From: Gammaproteobacteria bacterium UBA2675
GTDB taxonomy: Bacteria; Pseudomonadota; Gammaproteobacteria; Pseudomonadales; Pseudohongiellaceae
NCBI GenBank assembly: GCA_002354805.1
Contig: DEMH01000006.1
Coordinates: forward strand, 1 to 64,000
DNA: 64,000 bases
Reading direction: 5' to 3'
Under the pieces are notes generated by a model, which worked only from the letters and a program-made list of their open reading frames with translations, was not told where the DNA came from and did not search any database. Positions 17,646 to 26,743 of the stretch are shown here, piece after piece; position 1 is the stretch's first letter; each line of letters opens with the position of its first letter. The position numbers and the translations under genes are program-made.

Positions 17646-18470
17646 TTGAGCCTGCCCGAATTTTCCAATATCCAGGTGGTGCTGGTTAATACCTCACATC
17701 CCGGCAACATCGGCGCCGCCGCGCGCGCCCTTAAAAATATGGGGATTCCCAATCTGCGCCTGGTCGATCCCAGGGACTATCCCAGTGATACTGCAACCTG
17801 GCGTGCTGCATCGGCTACCGACGTGCTGGAGCGGGCAGAGGTGTTTCCCGACCTGCAGACGGCTGTTGCTGATTGCGGCCTGGTTATTGGCGCCAGTGCT
17901 CGGTCACGCCGGATGCCGTGGCCGGTGCTCAGCCCCCGTCAGTGCGCGAATCATGTCGTGGCAGACGCCGGTCGCAACAAAGTTGCGTTGGTGTTTGGTC
18001 GTGAAGACAGCGGCCTGAACAACGAAGAACTGCAGCTCTGTCATTATCACGTGCAGATCCCCGCCAGTGAAGAGTACAGCTCGCTCAATCTGGCGGCGGC
18101 AGTTGTAGTGATCTGTTATGAAGTGCGGGTGGCCATGCTGGATGCGCTGGCAGCAGGTGCTGCGGCACAACCGGTTCACAGTGGTGATTTCTACGATGCC
18201 AGCGTTGAAGATGAGTACTGGGACGTCCCCAAGGCGGATAACCACCAGCTGGAACTGTTTTACGAGCATCTTGAACAGGTACTGATCGACATGGACTTCC
18301 ACGACCCCAAAAATCCTCGGCTGCTGATGCCTCGCATGCGCCGGCTGTTTGGCCGTATCCGGCCGGACGCCATGGAAATCAACATACTGCGCGGTGTGCT
18401 GACCTACATTGATGATCACGTCAAACGCGCCAATCGCAATAACAGCGGGGATGATACGGCAGCGCAGTGA
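17646..18470 (+). CDS. trmJ: tRNA (cytidine/uridine-32-2'-O)-methyltransferase
   Basis: SPOUT-fold RNA methyltransferase, 274 residues, that methylates the 2'-OH of nucleotide 32 in tRNA anticodon loops. Family motifs: NTSHPGNIGAAARALKNMG near the start, FGREDSGLNNEEL in the middle, and IPASEEYSSLNLAAAV in the SAM-binding knot. The best start is a TTG at 17646, giving MSLPEFSNIQVVLVN. It is divergent from suhB, as in many gammaproteobacteria. Confidence 0.92.
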   Translation: MSLPEFSNIQVVLVNTSHPGNIGAAARALKNMGIPNLRLVDPRDYPSDTATWRAASATDVLERAEVFPDLQTAVADCGLVIGASARSRRMPWPVLSPRQCANHVVADAGRNKVALVFGREDSGLNNEELQLCHYHVQIPASEEYSSLNLAAAVVVICYEVRVAMLDALAAGAAAQPVHSGDFYDASVEDEYWDVPKADNHQLELFYEHLEQVLIDMDFHDPKNPRLLMPRMRRLFGRIRPDAMEINILRGVLTYIDDHVKRANRNNSGDDTAAQ

Positions 18471-18512
18471 CCTTTTGACTACCGAAGCCCTGATACAACA
18501 ACCCAAAACCAA

Positions 18513-20873
18513 TTGCAGGAACCCTATTCAGTGTTAACAGCGATGTATGAACAGATTGCCGCGGAGATCGGCGCCAAAGCCCAACAAGTAACAGCCACCG
18601 TAGCCATGCTGGATGATGGCGCGACGGTTCCGTTTATCGCCCGCTACCGAAAAGAAGTGACCGGCGGGCTGGATGATACCCAGCTACGCAAACTGCAGGA
18701 GCGCCTGGTCTATCTGCGTGAGATGGAAGATCGACGAGAGGTGATTCTCAAAAGCATCACCGAGCAGGACAAACTGACGCCGGAACTGGAAGCGCAGATT
18801 CGCCAGGCAGACACCAAGACTGCGCTGGAAGATCTCTATCTGCCCTACAAGCCCAAGCGCCGCACCAGGGCGCAGATTGCCAGAGAGGCGGGCCTGCAGC
18901 CGCTGGCCGACAGTCTTTACGAAAACCCGACGCTGGACCCCGAACTGGAAGCTGAGAAATACATTGATGCCGATCAGGGTGTTGCAGATGCAAAAGCGGC
19001 GCTGGACGGCGCCCGCCACATTCTGATCGAACAGTTCGGGGAAGATGCCACTCTGCTGGGCAAGCTGCGGGACTTCTTCTGGGGTCACGCGCACATGATC
19101 TCGGAGCTGGTGCCGGGCAAGGAACAGGAAGGCGCCAAGTACCGCGACTATTTTGAATTTTCGGAAGCGGTTACGACGATTCCCTCGCACCGCGTGATGG
19201 CCCTGTTCCGTGCCAGAAACGAGGGCATCCTCAATCTTAAGCTGGATATCCCGGTCGACGAAAACGCACCACCAGCGCGTCACGCCTGCGAGGGCATGAT
19301 TGCCTCGCACTGGAAGATCAATGATCAGGGTCGGGCCGCCGACAAATGGCTGGCCGATGTAGTGCGCTGGACCTGGCGCGTCAAGGTACATACACATCTG
19401 CAGACTGATTTTCTGACCCAGCTGCGCGAGCAGGCTGAAGAAGGCGCCATCGATGTGTTTGCCCGTAATATCAAGGATCTGTTGCTGGCGCCACCGGCTG
19501 GCAAGAAAGTCACGATTGGTCTTGATCCGGGTCTGCGCACCGGCGTTAAACTCTGTGTTGTCGATCAGACCGGCAAAGTGCTGGACCATGGCGCAATCTT
19601 TCCGAACGCACCCCAGCATCGCAAGGCAGAAGCGGCCGCCGTACTAAAAGCGCTCTGCGATAAATACCCGGTTGAACTGATCAGTATCGGCAATGGTACC
19701 GCGTCTCGGGAAACCGACCAGTTTGTTGGTGATTTCTGCAAACAGTTTCCGCAGTTCAAGCTCAAGAAAGTCATGGTCAACGAGGCGGGTGCATCCGTGT
19801 ATTCAGCTTCAGAGTTTGCCTCCCAGGAACTGCCGGACCTGGACGTCACGATTAGAGGCGCGGTGTCCATTGCCCGCCGCCTGCAGGATCCACTGGCCGA
19901 GCTGGTAAAGATCGAACCCAAGTCGATTGGTGTTGGTCAGTACCAGCACGATGTCAGTCAGGTGAAGCTGGCCAGAAGTCTGGACGCGGTGGTCGAGGAC
20001 TGTGTGAACGCAGTGGGTGTGGATGTCAATTCAGCATCGGCTCCATTGCTGAAAAGGGTGTCCGGTCTCAATCAGTCGCTGGTAAGCAATATTCTGGAAT
20101 TCAGGGACCAGAATGGTCAGTTCCGGTCGCGTGAACAATTGAAGAAAGTCCCAAGGTTTGGCGACAAGACCTTCGAGCAGGCAGCCGGTTTTCTGCGTAT
20201 CCACGAAAGTGAGAACCCGCTGGATGGTTCTGCGGTGCATCCTGAGTCCTATCCGCTGGTTGAGGAGATCGCCCGTCGCAACAATCGTGATGTGAAGTCA
20301 CTGATCGGTGACGCTGCGTTTCTGCGCGGCCTGAAGGCCCAGGATTACGTCAGCGAGAAGTTCGGTCTGCCCACCGTCCAGGATATCCTCAAAGAACTGG
20401 AGAAGCCCGGTCGTGATCCGCGTGGTGAATTCAAAACAGCGGAACTGAAAGAGGGGGTCGAGGAAATAAAAGACCTGGTGCCGGGCATGATACTCGAAGG
20501 CACTGTCACCAATGTCACCAACTTCGGTGCATTTGTTGATGTAGGGGTGCATCAGGATGGCCTGGTGCATATTTCAGCCCTGTCCGACAAGTTTGTAAAA
20601 GACCCGCACGAAGTGGTGAGTGCCGGCCAGATAGTTAAAGTCAAAGTGCTCGAGGTTGATCGTGAAAGAAAACGAATCGCGATGACCATGCGTCTGGATG
20701 ATCCCTTGCCGCAACCGGGTGAGAAAAGCGAGGGCAGCCGCTCCTCGCGTGGTGGCGCCCGGGCTGCAACATCTACTCGTGGCAAGAAGGACTTTGGCAA
20801 GGCGGCCGACAACAAGCGCCAGACCGGTACGATGGCGGCGCTGTTTGAACAGGCTCTCAAAAACAGGAAATAA
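18513..20873 (+). CDS. tex: Tex-type transcription accessory protein
   Basis: A 786-residue nucleic-acid-binding protein of the Tex/YhgF family. In order: an N-terminal helical domain with the family block VPFIARYRKEVTGGLDDTQL, a YqgF/RNase H-like domain (TIGLDPGLRTGVKLCVVD, about 335), helix-hairpin-helix motifs (around 500-560), and a C-terminal S1 domain (GMILEGTVTNVTNFGAFVDV, about 655-725). A basic, Gly/Arg-rich tail follows. The frame opens with a TTG at 18513; an ATG at 18543 is an alternative. A bidirectional terminator lies downstream. Confidence 0.94.
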   Translation: MQEPYSVLTAMYEQIAAEIGAKAQQVTATVAMLDDGATVPFIARYRKEVTGGLDDTQLRKLQERLVYLREMEDRREVILKSITEQDKLTPELEAQIRQADTKTALEDLYLPYKPKRRTRAQIAREAGLQPLADSLYENPTLDPELEAEKYIDADQGVADAKAALDGARHILIEQFGEDATLLGKLRDFFWGHAHMISELVPGKEQEGAKYRDYFEFSEAVTTIPSHRVMALFRARNEGILNLKLDIPVDENAPPARHACEGMIASHWKINDQGRAADKWLADVVRWTWRVKVHTHLQTDFLTQLREQAEEGAIDVFARNIKDLLLAPPAGKKVTIGLDPGLRTGVKLCVVDQTGKVLDHGAIFPNAPQHRKAEAAAVLKALCDKYPVELISIGNGTASRETDQFVGDFCKQFPQFKLKKVMVNEAGASVYSASEFASQELPDLDVTIRGAVSIARRLQDPLAELVKIEPKSIGVGQYQHDVSQVKLARSLDAVVEDCVNAVGVDVNSASAPLLKRVSGLNQSLVSNILEFRDQNGQFRSREQLKKVPRFGDKTFEQAAGFLRIHESENPLDGSAVHPESYPLVEEIARRNNRDVKSLIGDAAFLRGLKAQDYVSEKFGLPTVQDILKELEKPGRDPRGEFKTAELKEGVEEIKDLVPGMILEGTVTNVTNFGAFVDVGVHQDGLVHISALSDKFVKDPHEVVSAGQIVKVKVLEVDRERKRIAMTMRLDDPLPQPGEKSEGSRSSRGGARAATSTRGKKDFGKAADNKRQTGTMAALFEQALKNRK

Positions 20874-20908
20874 CTTGTTCTTGTTGTCAGACTCAGTGTC
20901 TGAATAAA

Positions 20909-20940
20909 AAAAAAGGCAGCTCGGATGAGCTGCCTTTTTT
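20909..20940. terminator. bidirectional intrinsic terminator
   Basis: A stem of AGGCAGCTC / GAGCTGCCT around a GGAT loop, with an A-run before and a T-run after. It can end tex on the plus strand and the FecA-like receptor gene on the minus strand. Confidence 0.9.
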
Positions 20941-20964
20941 GATCAGTAAACGCCTGAGAGTTGA

Positions 20965-23106
20965 TCAGAACTCGTACAGGAAACCAACTGAAGCGGTACG
21001 TGCCTTGTTCGGGCGTGCGCCGTCTGGATCGCGTGAAACGATCTTCTGCTTGTCGAACAGGTTTTCAACTTTAAAGAACAGCTCGACACCATTGTTGATG
21101 GTGTAACGACTGATCAGGTCGGTAACGAACAGTGTGTCAGTTTTGGCGTAAGGGCTGGCAGAGGTGTTGCATCCGACCGATACGCACATTTCGTGCACCA
21201 GCTTGCCGACGATATAGTTGTTCCAGCCATTGGCCAGCTCCAGGCCACTGCGGACGCTGAAGATGTTACGTGGTACGTCTTTCAGCTCGTCACCCTTGTT
21301 CACACCAGCAGTAGCGTCAGTGCGTGTGATCTCGGCATCAGTCAAAGTGTAGCTGAAATCGAAGGGTACGGATGCGTCGCCTACTGCAAACCGATTGCCA
21401 AACTGAATTTCCAGGCCCTGAATCACTGCTTCACCGGTAGTGTAGGAGCCACTGGTTTCGCCGTTGCTGCATGGGCTGGCCAGTGAGCAGTTTTCACTCT
21501 TGTTCGAGAAGTCACTGTAAAAACCGATCAGCTCCGCGAACAGGGTCCCGTTCTGGTAACGGAAGCCGGCTTCATAGTTGTCACTGGTTTCCGGGTCTTC
21601 GTTAGGCTGTGCGCCTGCGCCCAGAGGGGAAAATCCGCGATGCACGCCCGCCAGTAGCTGAAAACTGTCGCTGATCTGATAGGTCAGTGACACGCCTGGC
21701 AGCCATTCGCTGGCTTCATTGTTGGTAATACGGTTCAGTGAGCTGCGGTCCAGGGTTGCGTAACGATGTTCGCTGGTAGTGACGTTTTCGTGTCGCAGTG
21801 CCGCGTTGACGGTCAGTGCTTCGGTAAGCTGCCATGTATCAGTCAACCAGAAGGTCACTGCGTCTGCAGAACCTACACGATTATCACTGGATCCCGGCTG
21901 GATACGGCGGTCGTAAATCAGTCGCGCGCCGGCCTGGTTGTAGACATCAACGGGCTGGAAGCGGTCCGATTCGTCTTCGTGGGTGCGCGCACCGAACTCG
22001 ATCAGGTGATCGCCCCGGGTATGCGTCAGGTTAACTTCAATGCCGCGTGATTCGTAACGGCGATTGTTGTTCTTGTATTGCAGTCCATCCACGTTGCCGG
22101 ATCCGTCCAGAATAGCCTGGGCCCTTGCATCACCGCGGTTGGCAGCATCAATATAGGCACCGCCGCCGCTTAGTTTGAACCAGTTACGTTTGAAATTATT
22201 CTGGTAGGCATTGGCGCTCAGAGTGGTGTTGTCGCTCAGAGCCAGGGCATAACTGAGCTGTATCGATGAGTGACGGTTGCTCATATCATCAATGGATGAC
22301 AGGCCGTAACGACGGTTGGGGTTGGCTTCGAAGTCGGCATCGGTCAGGCCCAGATAGGTTTCCAGAGAGGTTTCTTCTGAGTACTGCAGTTTCAACAGCA
22401 GGCTTTGCGCCGGTCCTTCAGTGGATTGCCAGCCTAGCTTGGCAACGTAATCTTCGATTCGATAGTCGCCAGCATCGTTGCTGCGGTCGGTATCCTTGAA
22501 GCTTTCGCCGTCACGCTGCACGGTCTCCAGCAGCCAGCCAATGGATTCGCCCTGGCCACCCGCCCAGGCATGCAGATCGACACTGCCGCGCTCATCAATC
22601 GCGGTCTGCACGCTGCCCGCACTTTCCTGCGGAATGGGCGTGCTGACCATGTTAACCACACCGCCAGTTGTCTGCGGGCCGTAGCGCAACAGCGGTGCGC
22701 CTTTCAGAACCTCAACGGTGGACTGTCTGATTGTTGTCGGGAAGTAATAGGCCGCCGGGTCAGCATAGGGAGCGGGGGCCATCATGATACCGTCTTCCAT
22801 AATGGTGACTTTGCTGCTGCGCTCGGAAGTTGCACCACGAATACCGATATTGGGACGCAGACCGAGACCTTCCTCTTCACGAATGTAGATACCAGGAATG
22901 GTTTTCAATAACTGATTGATATCGTTTGCGGCTTCGATGCGGATCTGCTCGCCATCAATCACAGCGCCGGAGCCGGCCACGGTGCGGGCATCTTCACGGC
23001 TGCCGATGATCAGAAACTCTTCGACATTGGAGGCATGGGCGCCGGCGGTTGATCCCATGATGATGGCGGACACAGCAAATTGCAGACGCTTGTTGCGAAT
23101 CTTCAT
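20965..23106 (-). CDS. FecA-like TonB-dependent outer-membrane receptor
   Basis: A 713-residue receptor. I start at MKIRNKRLQF (23106), which has a GGGGAG site just upstream and gives a signal peptide ending near AHA-SN; the frame is open 26 codons further. The plug domain has IRGATSERSSKVTIMEDG and APYADPAAYYFP, typical of FecA-like ferric-siderophore or ferric-citrate receptors. The barrel ends in a C-terminal Phe, the BAM signal. A Fur-like box lies about 100 bases upstream, which supports a role in iron uptake. No fecIR-type regulators or ABC genes are next to it, and the N-terminus has no signalling extension. The ligand is not known. Confidence 0.9.
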   Translation of the reverse strand: MKIRNKRLQFAVSAIIMGSTAGAHASNVEEFLIIGSREDARTVAGSGAVIDGEQIRIEAANDINQLLKTIPGIYIREEEGLGLRPNIGIRGATSERSSKVTIMEDGIMMAPAPYADPAAYYFPTTIRQSTVEVLKGAPLLRYGPQTTGGVVNMVSTPIPQESAGSVQTAIDERGSVDLHAWAGGQGESIGWLLETVQRDGESFKDTDRSNDAGDYRIEDYVAKLGWQSTEGPAQSLLLKLQYSEETSLETYLGLTDADFEANPNRRYGLSSIDDMSNRHSSIQLSYALALSDNTTLSANAYQNNFKRNWFKLSGGGAYIDAANRGDARAQAILDGSGNVDGLQYKNNNRRYESRGIEVNLTHTRGDHLIEFGARTHEDESDRFQPVDVYNQAGARLIYDRRIQPGSSDNRVGSADAVTFWLTDTWQLTEALTVNAALRHENVTTSEHRYATLDRSSLNRITNNEASEWLPGVSLTYQISDSFQLLAGVHRGFSPLGAGAQPNEDPETSDNYEAGFRYQNGTLFAELIGFYSDFSNKSENCSLASPCSNGETSGSYTTGEAVIQGLEIQFGNRFAVGDASVPFDFSYTLTDAEITRTDATAGVNKGDELKDVPRNIFSVRSGLELANGWNNYIVGKLVHEMCVSVGCNTSASPYAKTDTLFVTDLISRYTINNGVELFFKVENLFDKQKIVSRDPDGARPNKARTASVGFLYEF

Positions 23107-23204
23107 ATAACTCCCCTGAGGATAGTATCGTCTTATGGTATTGGCGCATCGTTTGCGACTTCTCTGGCCGCATGACGAATGCAAAAAATTGCGCCAATCA
23201 TAGT

Positions 23205-23223
23205 GCTAATCATTCTCGTTTGC
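23205..23223. promoter_or_regulatory. Fur-like box
   Basis: GCTAATCATTCTCGTTTGC matches the 19-base Fur consensus GATAATGATAATCATTATC at about 12 of 19 positions and lies about 100 bases upstream of the FecA-like gene. Iron-responsive repression is inferred from the motif and from the gene type. Confidence 0.5.
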
Positions 23224-23266
23224 AACGTAAATCGCAATTGAGAATTAACCTCAAGGGGCCGTGAGA

Positions 23267-25498
23267 TCAGTGGATACGGCGTTTGACTGTTTTCCTGCCC
23301 GGCTTGCCGCCAGCAGTATGCCGACGCCTGGCTGCGCCGTGTTTTGCCGTAGCGTGCGACGCTGATTTACCACCCCGGACGGGTTTGTCGGCCGGCACCA
23401 GGCAATGCGGTGCGCTGCCGATCAGGTCATCCCGGCCCATCTTGCGCAGCGCCGTGCGCAGCATTGGCCAGTTCTTGGGGTCGTGGTAACGAAGAAAAGC
23501 CTTTTGCAGACGGCGTTGCTCGATGTCCTTGCTGACCGTGACCGATTCGCTTTTATAGGTCACTTTCTTCAGTGGATTCTTGCCGGAGTAGTACATGGCC
23601 GTGGCCAGCGCCATCGGTGATGGATAGAAGGTCTGCACCTGGTCGGGCTTGAACTTGTATTTCTTCAGCCAGCGCGCCAGATTCATCATGTCCTCATCAT
23701 CGGAACCAGGGTGGGCAGCGATGAAATAGGGAATCAGATACTGTTCTTTGCCGGCCTTGGCCGAAAAATGATCAAACATGCGCTTGAATTCATCGTAGGC
23801 GCTGATACTGGGTTTCATCATCTTGGACAGCGTTTTTTCTTCGCTGTGCTCCGGCGCGATCTTCAGGTAGCCGCCAACATGGTGGGTCACCAGTTCTTCA
23901 ACATATTCGGGATCCTTGATGGCCAGGTCATAGCGCAGACCCGAGGCGATCGCCACGCGTTTCACGCCGGGAATGGCGCGCGCTTTGCGATAGAGCTGGG
24001 TCGTCGGGCTATGATCCGTATTCAAATGCTGGCAGATAGTCGGATAGACGCATGACAGGCGCTTGCAGCGCTTCTGAATTTCCTCAGACTTGCAGTTGAG
24101 CTTGTACATATTGGCAGTCGGGCCGCCAAGATCGGAGATGGTGCCAGTGAAACCGGGTACCTGGTCGCGGATTTTTTCGATCTCGCGAAGAATGGACCCT
24201 TCTGACCGGCTCTGGATGATCCGTCCCTCATGTTCCGTGATCGAACAGAAGGTACAGCCGCCGAAGCAGCCGCGCATGATATTCACGGAGGTCTTGATCA
24301 TATCGTAGGCAGGAATGCGTGCATCGCCGTATGAGGGATGTGGGCGACGCTGATAGGGCAGGTCAAACACCCCGTCCATTTCGTCTGTTTCCAGTGGAAT
24401 CGGCGGCGGATTGACCCATACATCCAGCGTACCGTGCCTTTGAACCAGTACCTTGGCATTGTAGGGGTTGGACTCCTGGTGCAGTACCCGCGAAGCGTGC
24501 GCGTACAGCGCGGGGTCTTTTTTCACCTTGTGGTATGGCGGCAGCCGGATATAAGTGCGTTCAGGATCGCTGTCGAACTGGCGGTGCAGCGGCAACGGTA
24601 TGATGCGGACCGTCGTTACGGTGTCAGCGTCAGGCACGGGCGCTTTGACCGCCACGGCGTCGCCTCCGGCCATGCCCACAGCCTGTTCGGCTTTGGCAAG
24701 TTCGCGTGTCCTGGTGTCGGTCGCCTGGTCGTGTGGCACCTCGTAAGGGTTGGGAATATTGTCGATACGGCCTGGCCAGTCGATGCGGGTCGAATCAATC
24801 TCGGTCCATCCAGCCGGGACATCTCGGCGCACAATGGCCGTGCCACGCACATGAGTCATTGTCGCCGGATCCGTGCCATTTGCGATCTGATGAGCAACCT
24901 CAACCAGTGCCCGCTCGGCGTTTCCATAAAGCAGAATATCGGCATTGGAATCAATGAGTATGGACTGACGAACCTGGTCGCTCCAGTAGTCATACTGGGC
25001 AATACGGCGCAGGCTGGCCTCTATGCCACCAATAACAATGGGCGTGTCGTAATACGCTTCGCGACATCGCTGACTGTAGACAATTACTGATCGGTCCGGG
25101 CGTTTGCCTGGTTCCGCATTCGGTGTATAGGCATCGTCGCTGCGTATACGCAGGTCAGCCGTGTAACGGTTGATCAGCGAGTCCATGTTGCCGCCGGTGA
25201 CCCCGAAAAACAGATTCGGCTTGCCCAGGGCTTTAAACGGCTCTGCACTTTGCCAGTCGGGTTGCGCGATGATGCCCACCCGAAAGCCCTGAGCCTCCAG
25301 CAAACGTCCAACCACAGCCATGCCGAAACTGGGGTGATCCACATAAGCGTCTGCGGTGACGATGATGATATCGCAGCTGTCCCAGCCCAGCGCATCCATC
25401 TCGGCCCGAGACATGGGCAGATAGGGAGCGGTGCCAAAGCACTCGGCCCAGTAACGCGGATATGAAAACAGATGTGGCGGTTTGCTTGAGTCGGACAT
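23267..25498 (-). CDS. YgiQ family radical SAM protein
   Basis: A 743-residue radical SAM protein of the YgiQ (UPF0313) family. The N-terminal UPF0313 domain (YPRYWAECFGTAPYLPMSR) is followed by the cluster motif CFGGCTFC (CxxxCxxC, about residue 420) and a radical SAM core (PEHSEEKTLSKMMKPS). The C-terminal tail is basic (Lys/Arg/His-rich) and of low complexity. Molecular function of the family is not established. It lies 159 bases downstream of the DUF945-like gene on the same strand. Confidence 0.92.
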   Translation of the reverse strand: MSDSSKPPHLFSYPRYWAECFGTAPYLPMSRAEMDALGWDSCDIIIVTADAYVDHPSFGMAVVGRLLEAQGFRVGIIAQPDWQSAEPFKALGKPNLFFGVTGGNMDSLINRYTADLRIRSDDAYTPNAEPGKRPDRSVIVYSQRCREAYYDTPIVIGGIEASLRRIAQYDYWSDQVRQSILIDSNADILLYGNAERALVEVAHQIANGTDPATMTHVRGTAIVRRDVPAGWTEIDSTRIDWPGRIDNIPNPYEVPHDQATDTRTRELAKAEQAVGMAGGDAVAVKAPVPDADTVTTVRIIPLPLHRQFDSDPERTYIRLPPYHKVKKDPALYAHASRVLHQESNPYNAKVLVQRHGTLDVWVNPPPIPLETDEMDGVFDLPYQRRPHPSYGDARIPAYDMIKTSVNIMRGCFGGCTFCSITEHEGRIIQSRSEGSILREIEKIRDQVPGFTGTISDLGGPTANMYKLNCKSEEIQKRCKRLSCVYPTICQHLNTDHSPTTQLYRKARAIPGVKRVAIASGLRYDLAIKDPEYVEELVTHHVGGYLKIAPEHSEEKTLSKMMKPSISAYDEFKRMFDHFSAKAGKEQYLIPYFIAAHPGSDDEDMMNLARWLKKYKFKPDQVQTFYPSPMALATAMYYSGKNPLKKVTYKSESVTVSKDIEQRRLQKAFLRYHDPKNWPMLRTALRKMGRDDLIGSAPHCLVPADKPVRGGKSASHATAKHGAARRRHTAGGKPGRKTVKRRIH

Positions 25499-25657
25499 GA
25501 CGGCGCGGGATACCTGAGAAATTCAGCGCCATTCTACACGATTGTGGCCCTGACATGAATGATAGCCTGAAGCTGGCGCTATGCTGTACCCGGCACCTGA
25601 CCGAAGAACTGCGTCGCTTCTTGCGCGGTATCTAAAATTGATCCGCCGGCGCGGTCA

Positions 25658-26431
25658 TTATTCGCCAGCGGCCGGCCCCACACTGAGTCGCAAAGGCTGT
25701 CCGTTAACCGTGACAGCGCCATCAATGACAGAAATATGGCTAAGCGCGCGGCCGTTACTGATGCGGGTCCAGCCCTGTAACTGGATGATCTGCAAAAGGT
25801 CGTTGCCGGCTCCGGCGCCCAGCGCTTCGGCATCGGCATCGAGGTAGAGCTGAAGGTTCCCCGGCATGGGTTCGTCGGCCGCCCTGGTCAGCACGGCAGG
25901 GAGCGACCATTGGCCGCGCGACTCCAGCCAGTGTTCACCACCCAGAGCGCTGAATCCTGCGATACCCCTGAGCGCCGCAACGGTCGTTGACTCCATTGTC
26001 AGCACCGCTGATCCGGATAAATGTGGTGTGTCCGGCCCGGTAACCGGATCGAGATTGATCAATTGAAATTCCGCAATTGCCAAAGGCGTGTCACGTAAGT
26101 GCCGGATAATGGGTCCGTGAGTGACTGACAATTGTGTACGTTGCGTGGCGGTTTGTGAGCCATCAGCGGACAATACAGGTCCCGCAACCGTCAGGTAGTA
26201 ATTGCTGGTAAACCAGCCGGGTTCAATCCTGTCCAGATGCACGGACAGCAGGGCGCTGTATGGATTGCTGTTGGTAGCCGCAGTCAACAGCGCTGACAGC
26301 TGATGGCGCACGCCCAGCCCAATCAACCCGGGCAGTGCAATGGCAATCAAGCCTGCCAGCAATGCGACCGTCAGTAAAAAGTTGCGAATTTTTCTCAATA
26401 ATCTGCTCAATTTTGTTCCTGGTCCGCTCAT
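25658..26431 (-). CDS. DUF945 (YdgA-like) envelope protein
   Basis: A 257-residue protein, taken from MSGPGTKLSRLL (26431); 19 further codons upstream are open but look non-coding. One N-terminal membrane helix (about 18-38) is followed by a periplasmic domain resembling the YdgA/DUF945 family (TLTAATNSNPY-like start, YYLTVAGPVLSADGSQ). E. coli YdgA is about 500 residues, so this is about half the usual size; the reading frame ends cleanly and I saw no frameshift continuation. Function unknown. Confidence 0.65.
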   Translation of the reverse strand: MSGPGTKLSRLLRKIRNFLLTVALLAGLIAIALPGLIGLGVRHQLSALLTAATNSNPYSALLSVHLDRIEPGWFTSNYYLTVAGPVLSADGSQTATQRTQLSVTHGPIIRHLRDTPLAIAEFQLINLDPVTGPDTPHLSGSAVLTMESTTVAALRGIAGFSALGGEHWLESRGQWSLPAVLTRAADEPMPGNLQLYLDADAEALGAGAGNDLLQIIQLQGWTRISNGRALSHISVIDGAVTVNGQPLRLSVGPAAGE

Positions 26432-26743
26432 GGTGTCGCCTGGGCGCTGCGCTTTTTTTGGCCTATGCGCACCAGACCGGTTCCACACGGAAAGATCACA
26501 AGGGATGATAGGCGATATTCTCAGATTTTATACAGGATAAAGCGAACACTTTTGCCGTTAATTCGTTTGCAATGCAATGGGGGTTTGGCTATCGTTGAAG
26601 CGCTTTTCTCAGTGGTACCGTGTGTCTTTTCTCTGCCTGTTGCTGGCCGAAGACCCGGTTTAGTTCTGAACGGCCTAGTGAAATCAGCAACATGTAACCG
26701 CTGTTTAGGTTTTTTACATAACAATAATGAGGAGTAGTCTCTC
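26432..26743 (+). promoter_or_regulatory. leader of the first large TonB receptor
   Basis: A gene-free 312-base stretch between the divergent DUF945-like gene and the first large receptor. It contains the block GTTTGCA-N13-TTGGCTA at 26565-26591, present at the same spacing upstream of the second receptor (30407-30433), with an inner palindrome TTGCAATGCAA at 26567-26577. A ribosome-binding site TGAGGAG lies before the receptor ATG. No clear sigma70 hexamers stand out. Confidence 0.45.

Noticed and set aside
18684..19619. 311-codon minus-strand frame
   Set aside because: Antisense to tex, which has clear family domains over this range.
23225..23250. second Fur box next to the first
   Set aside because: Only partial match to the consensus; kept out as too weak.
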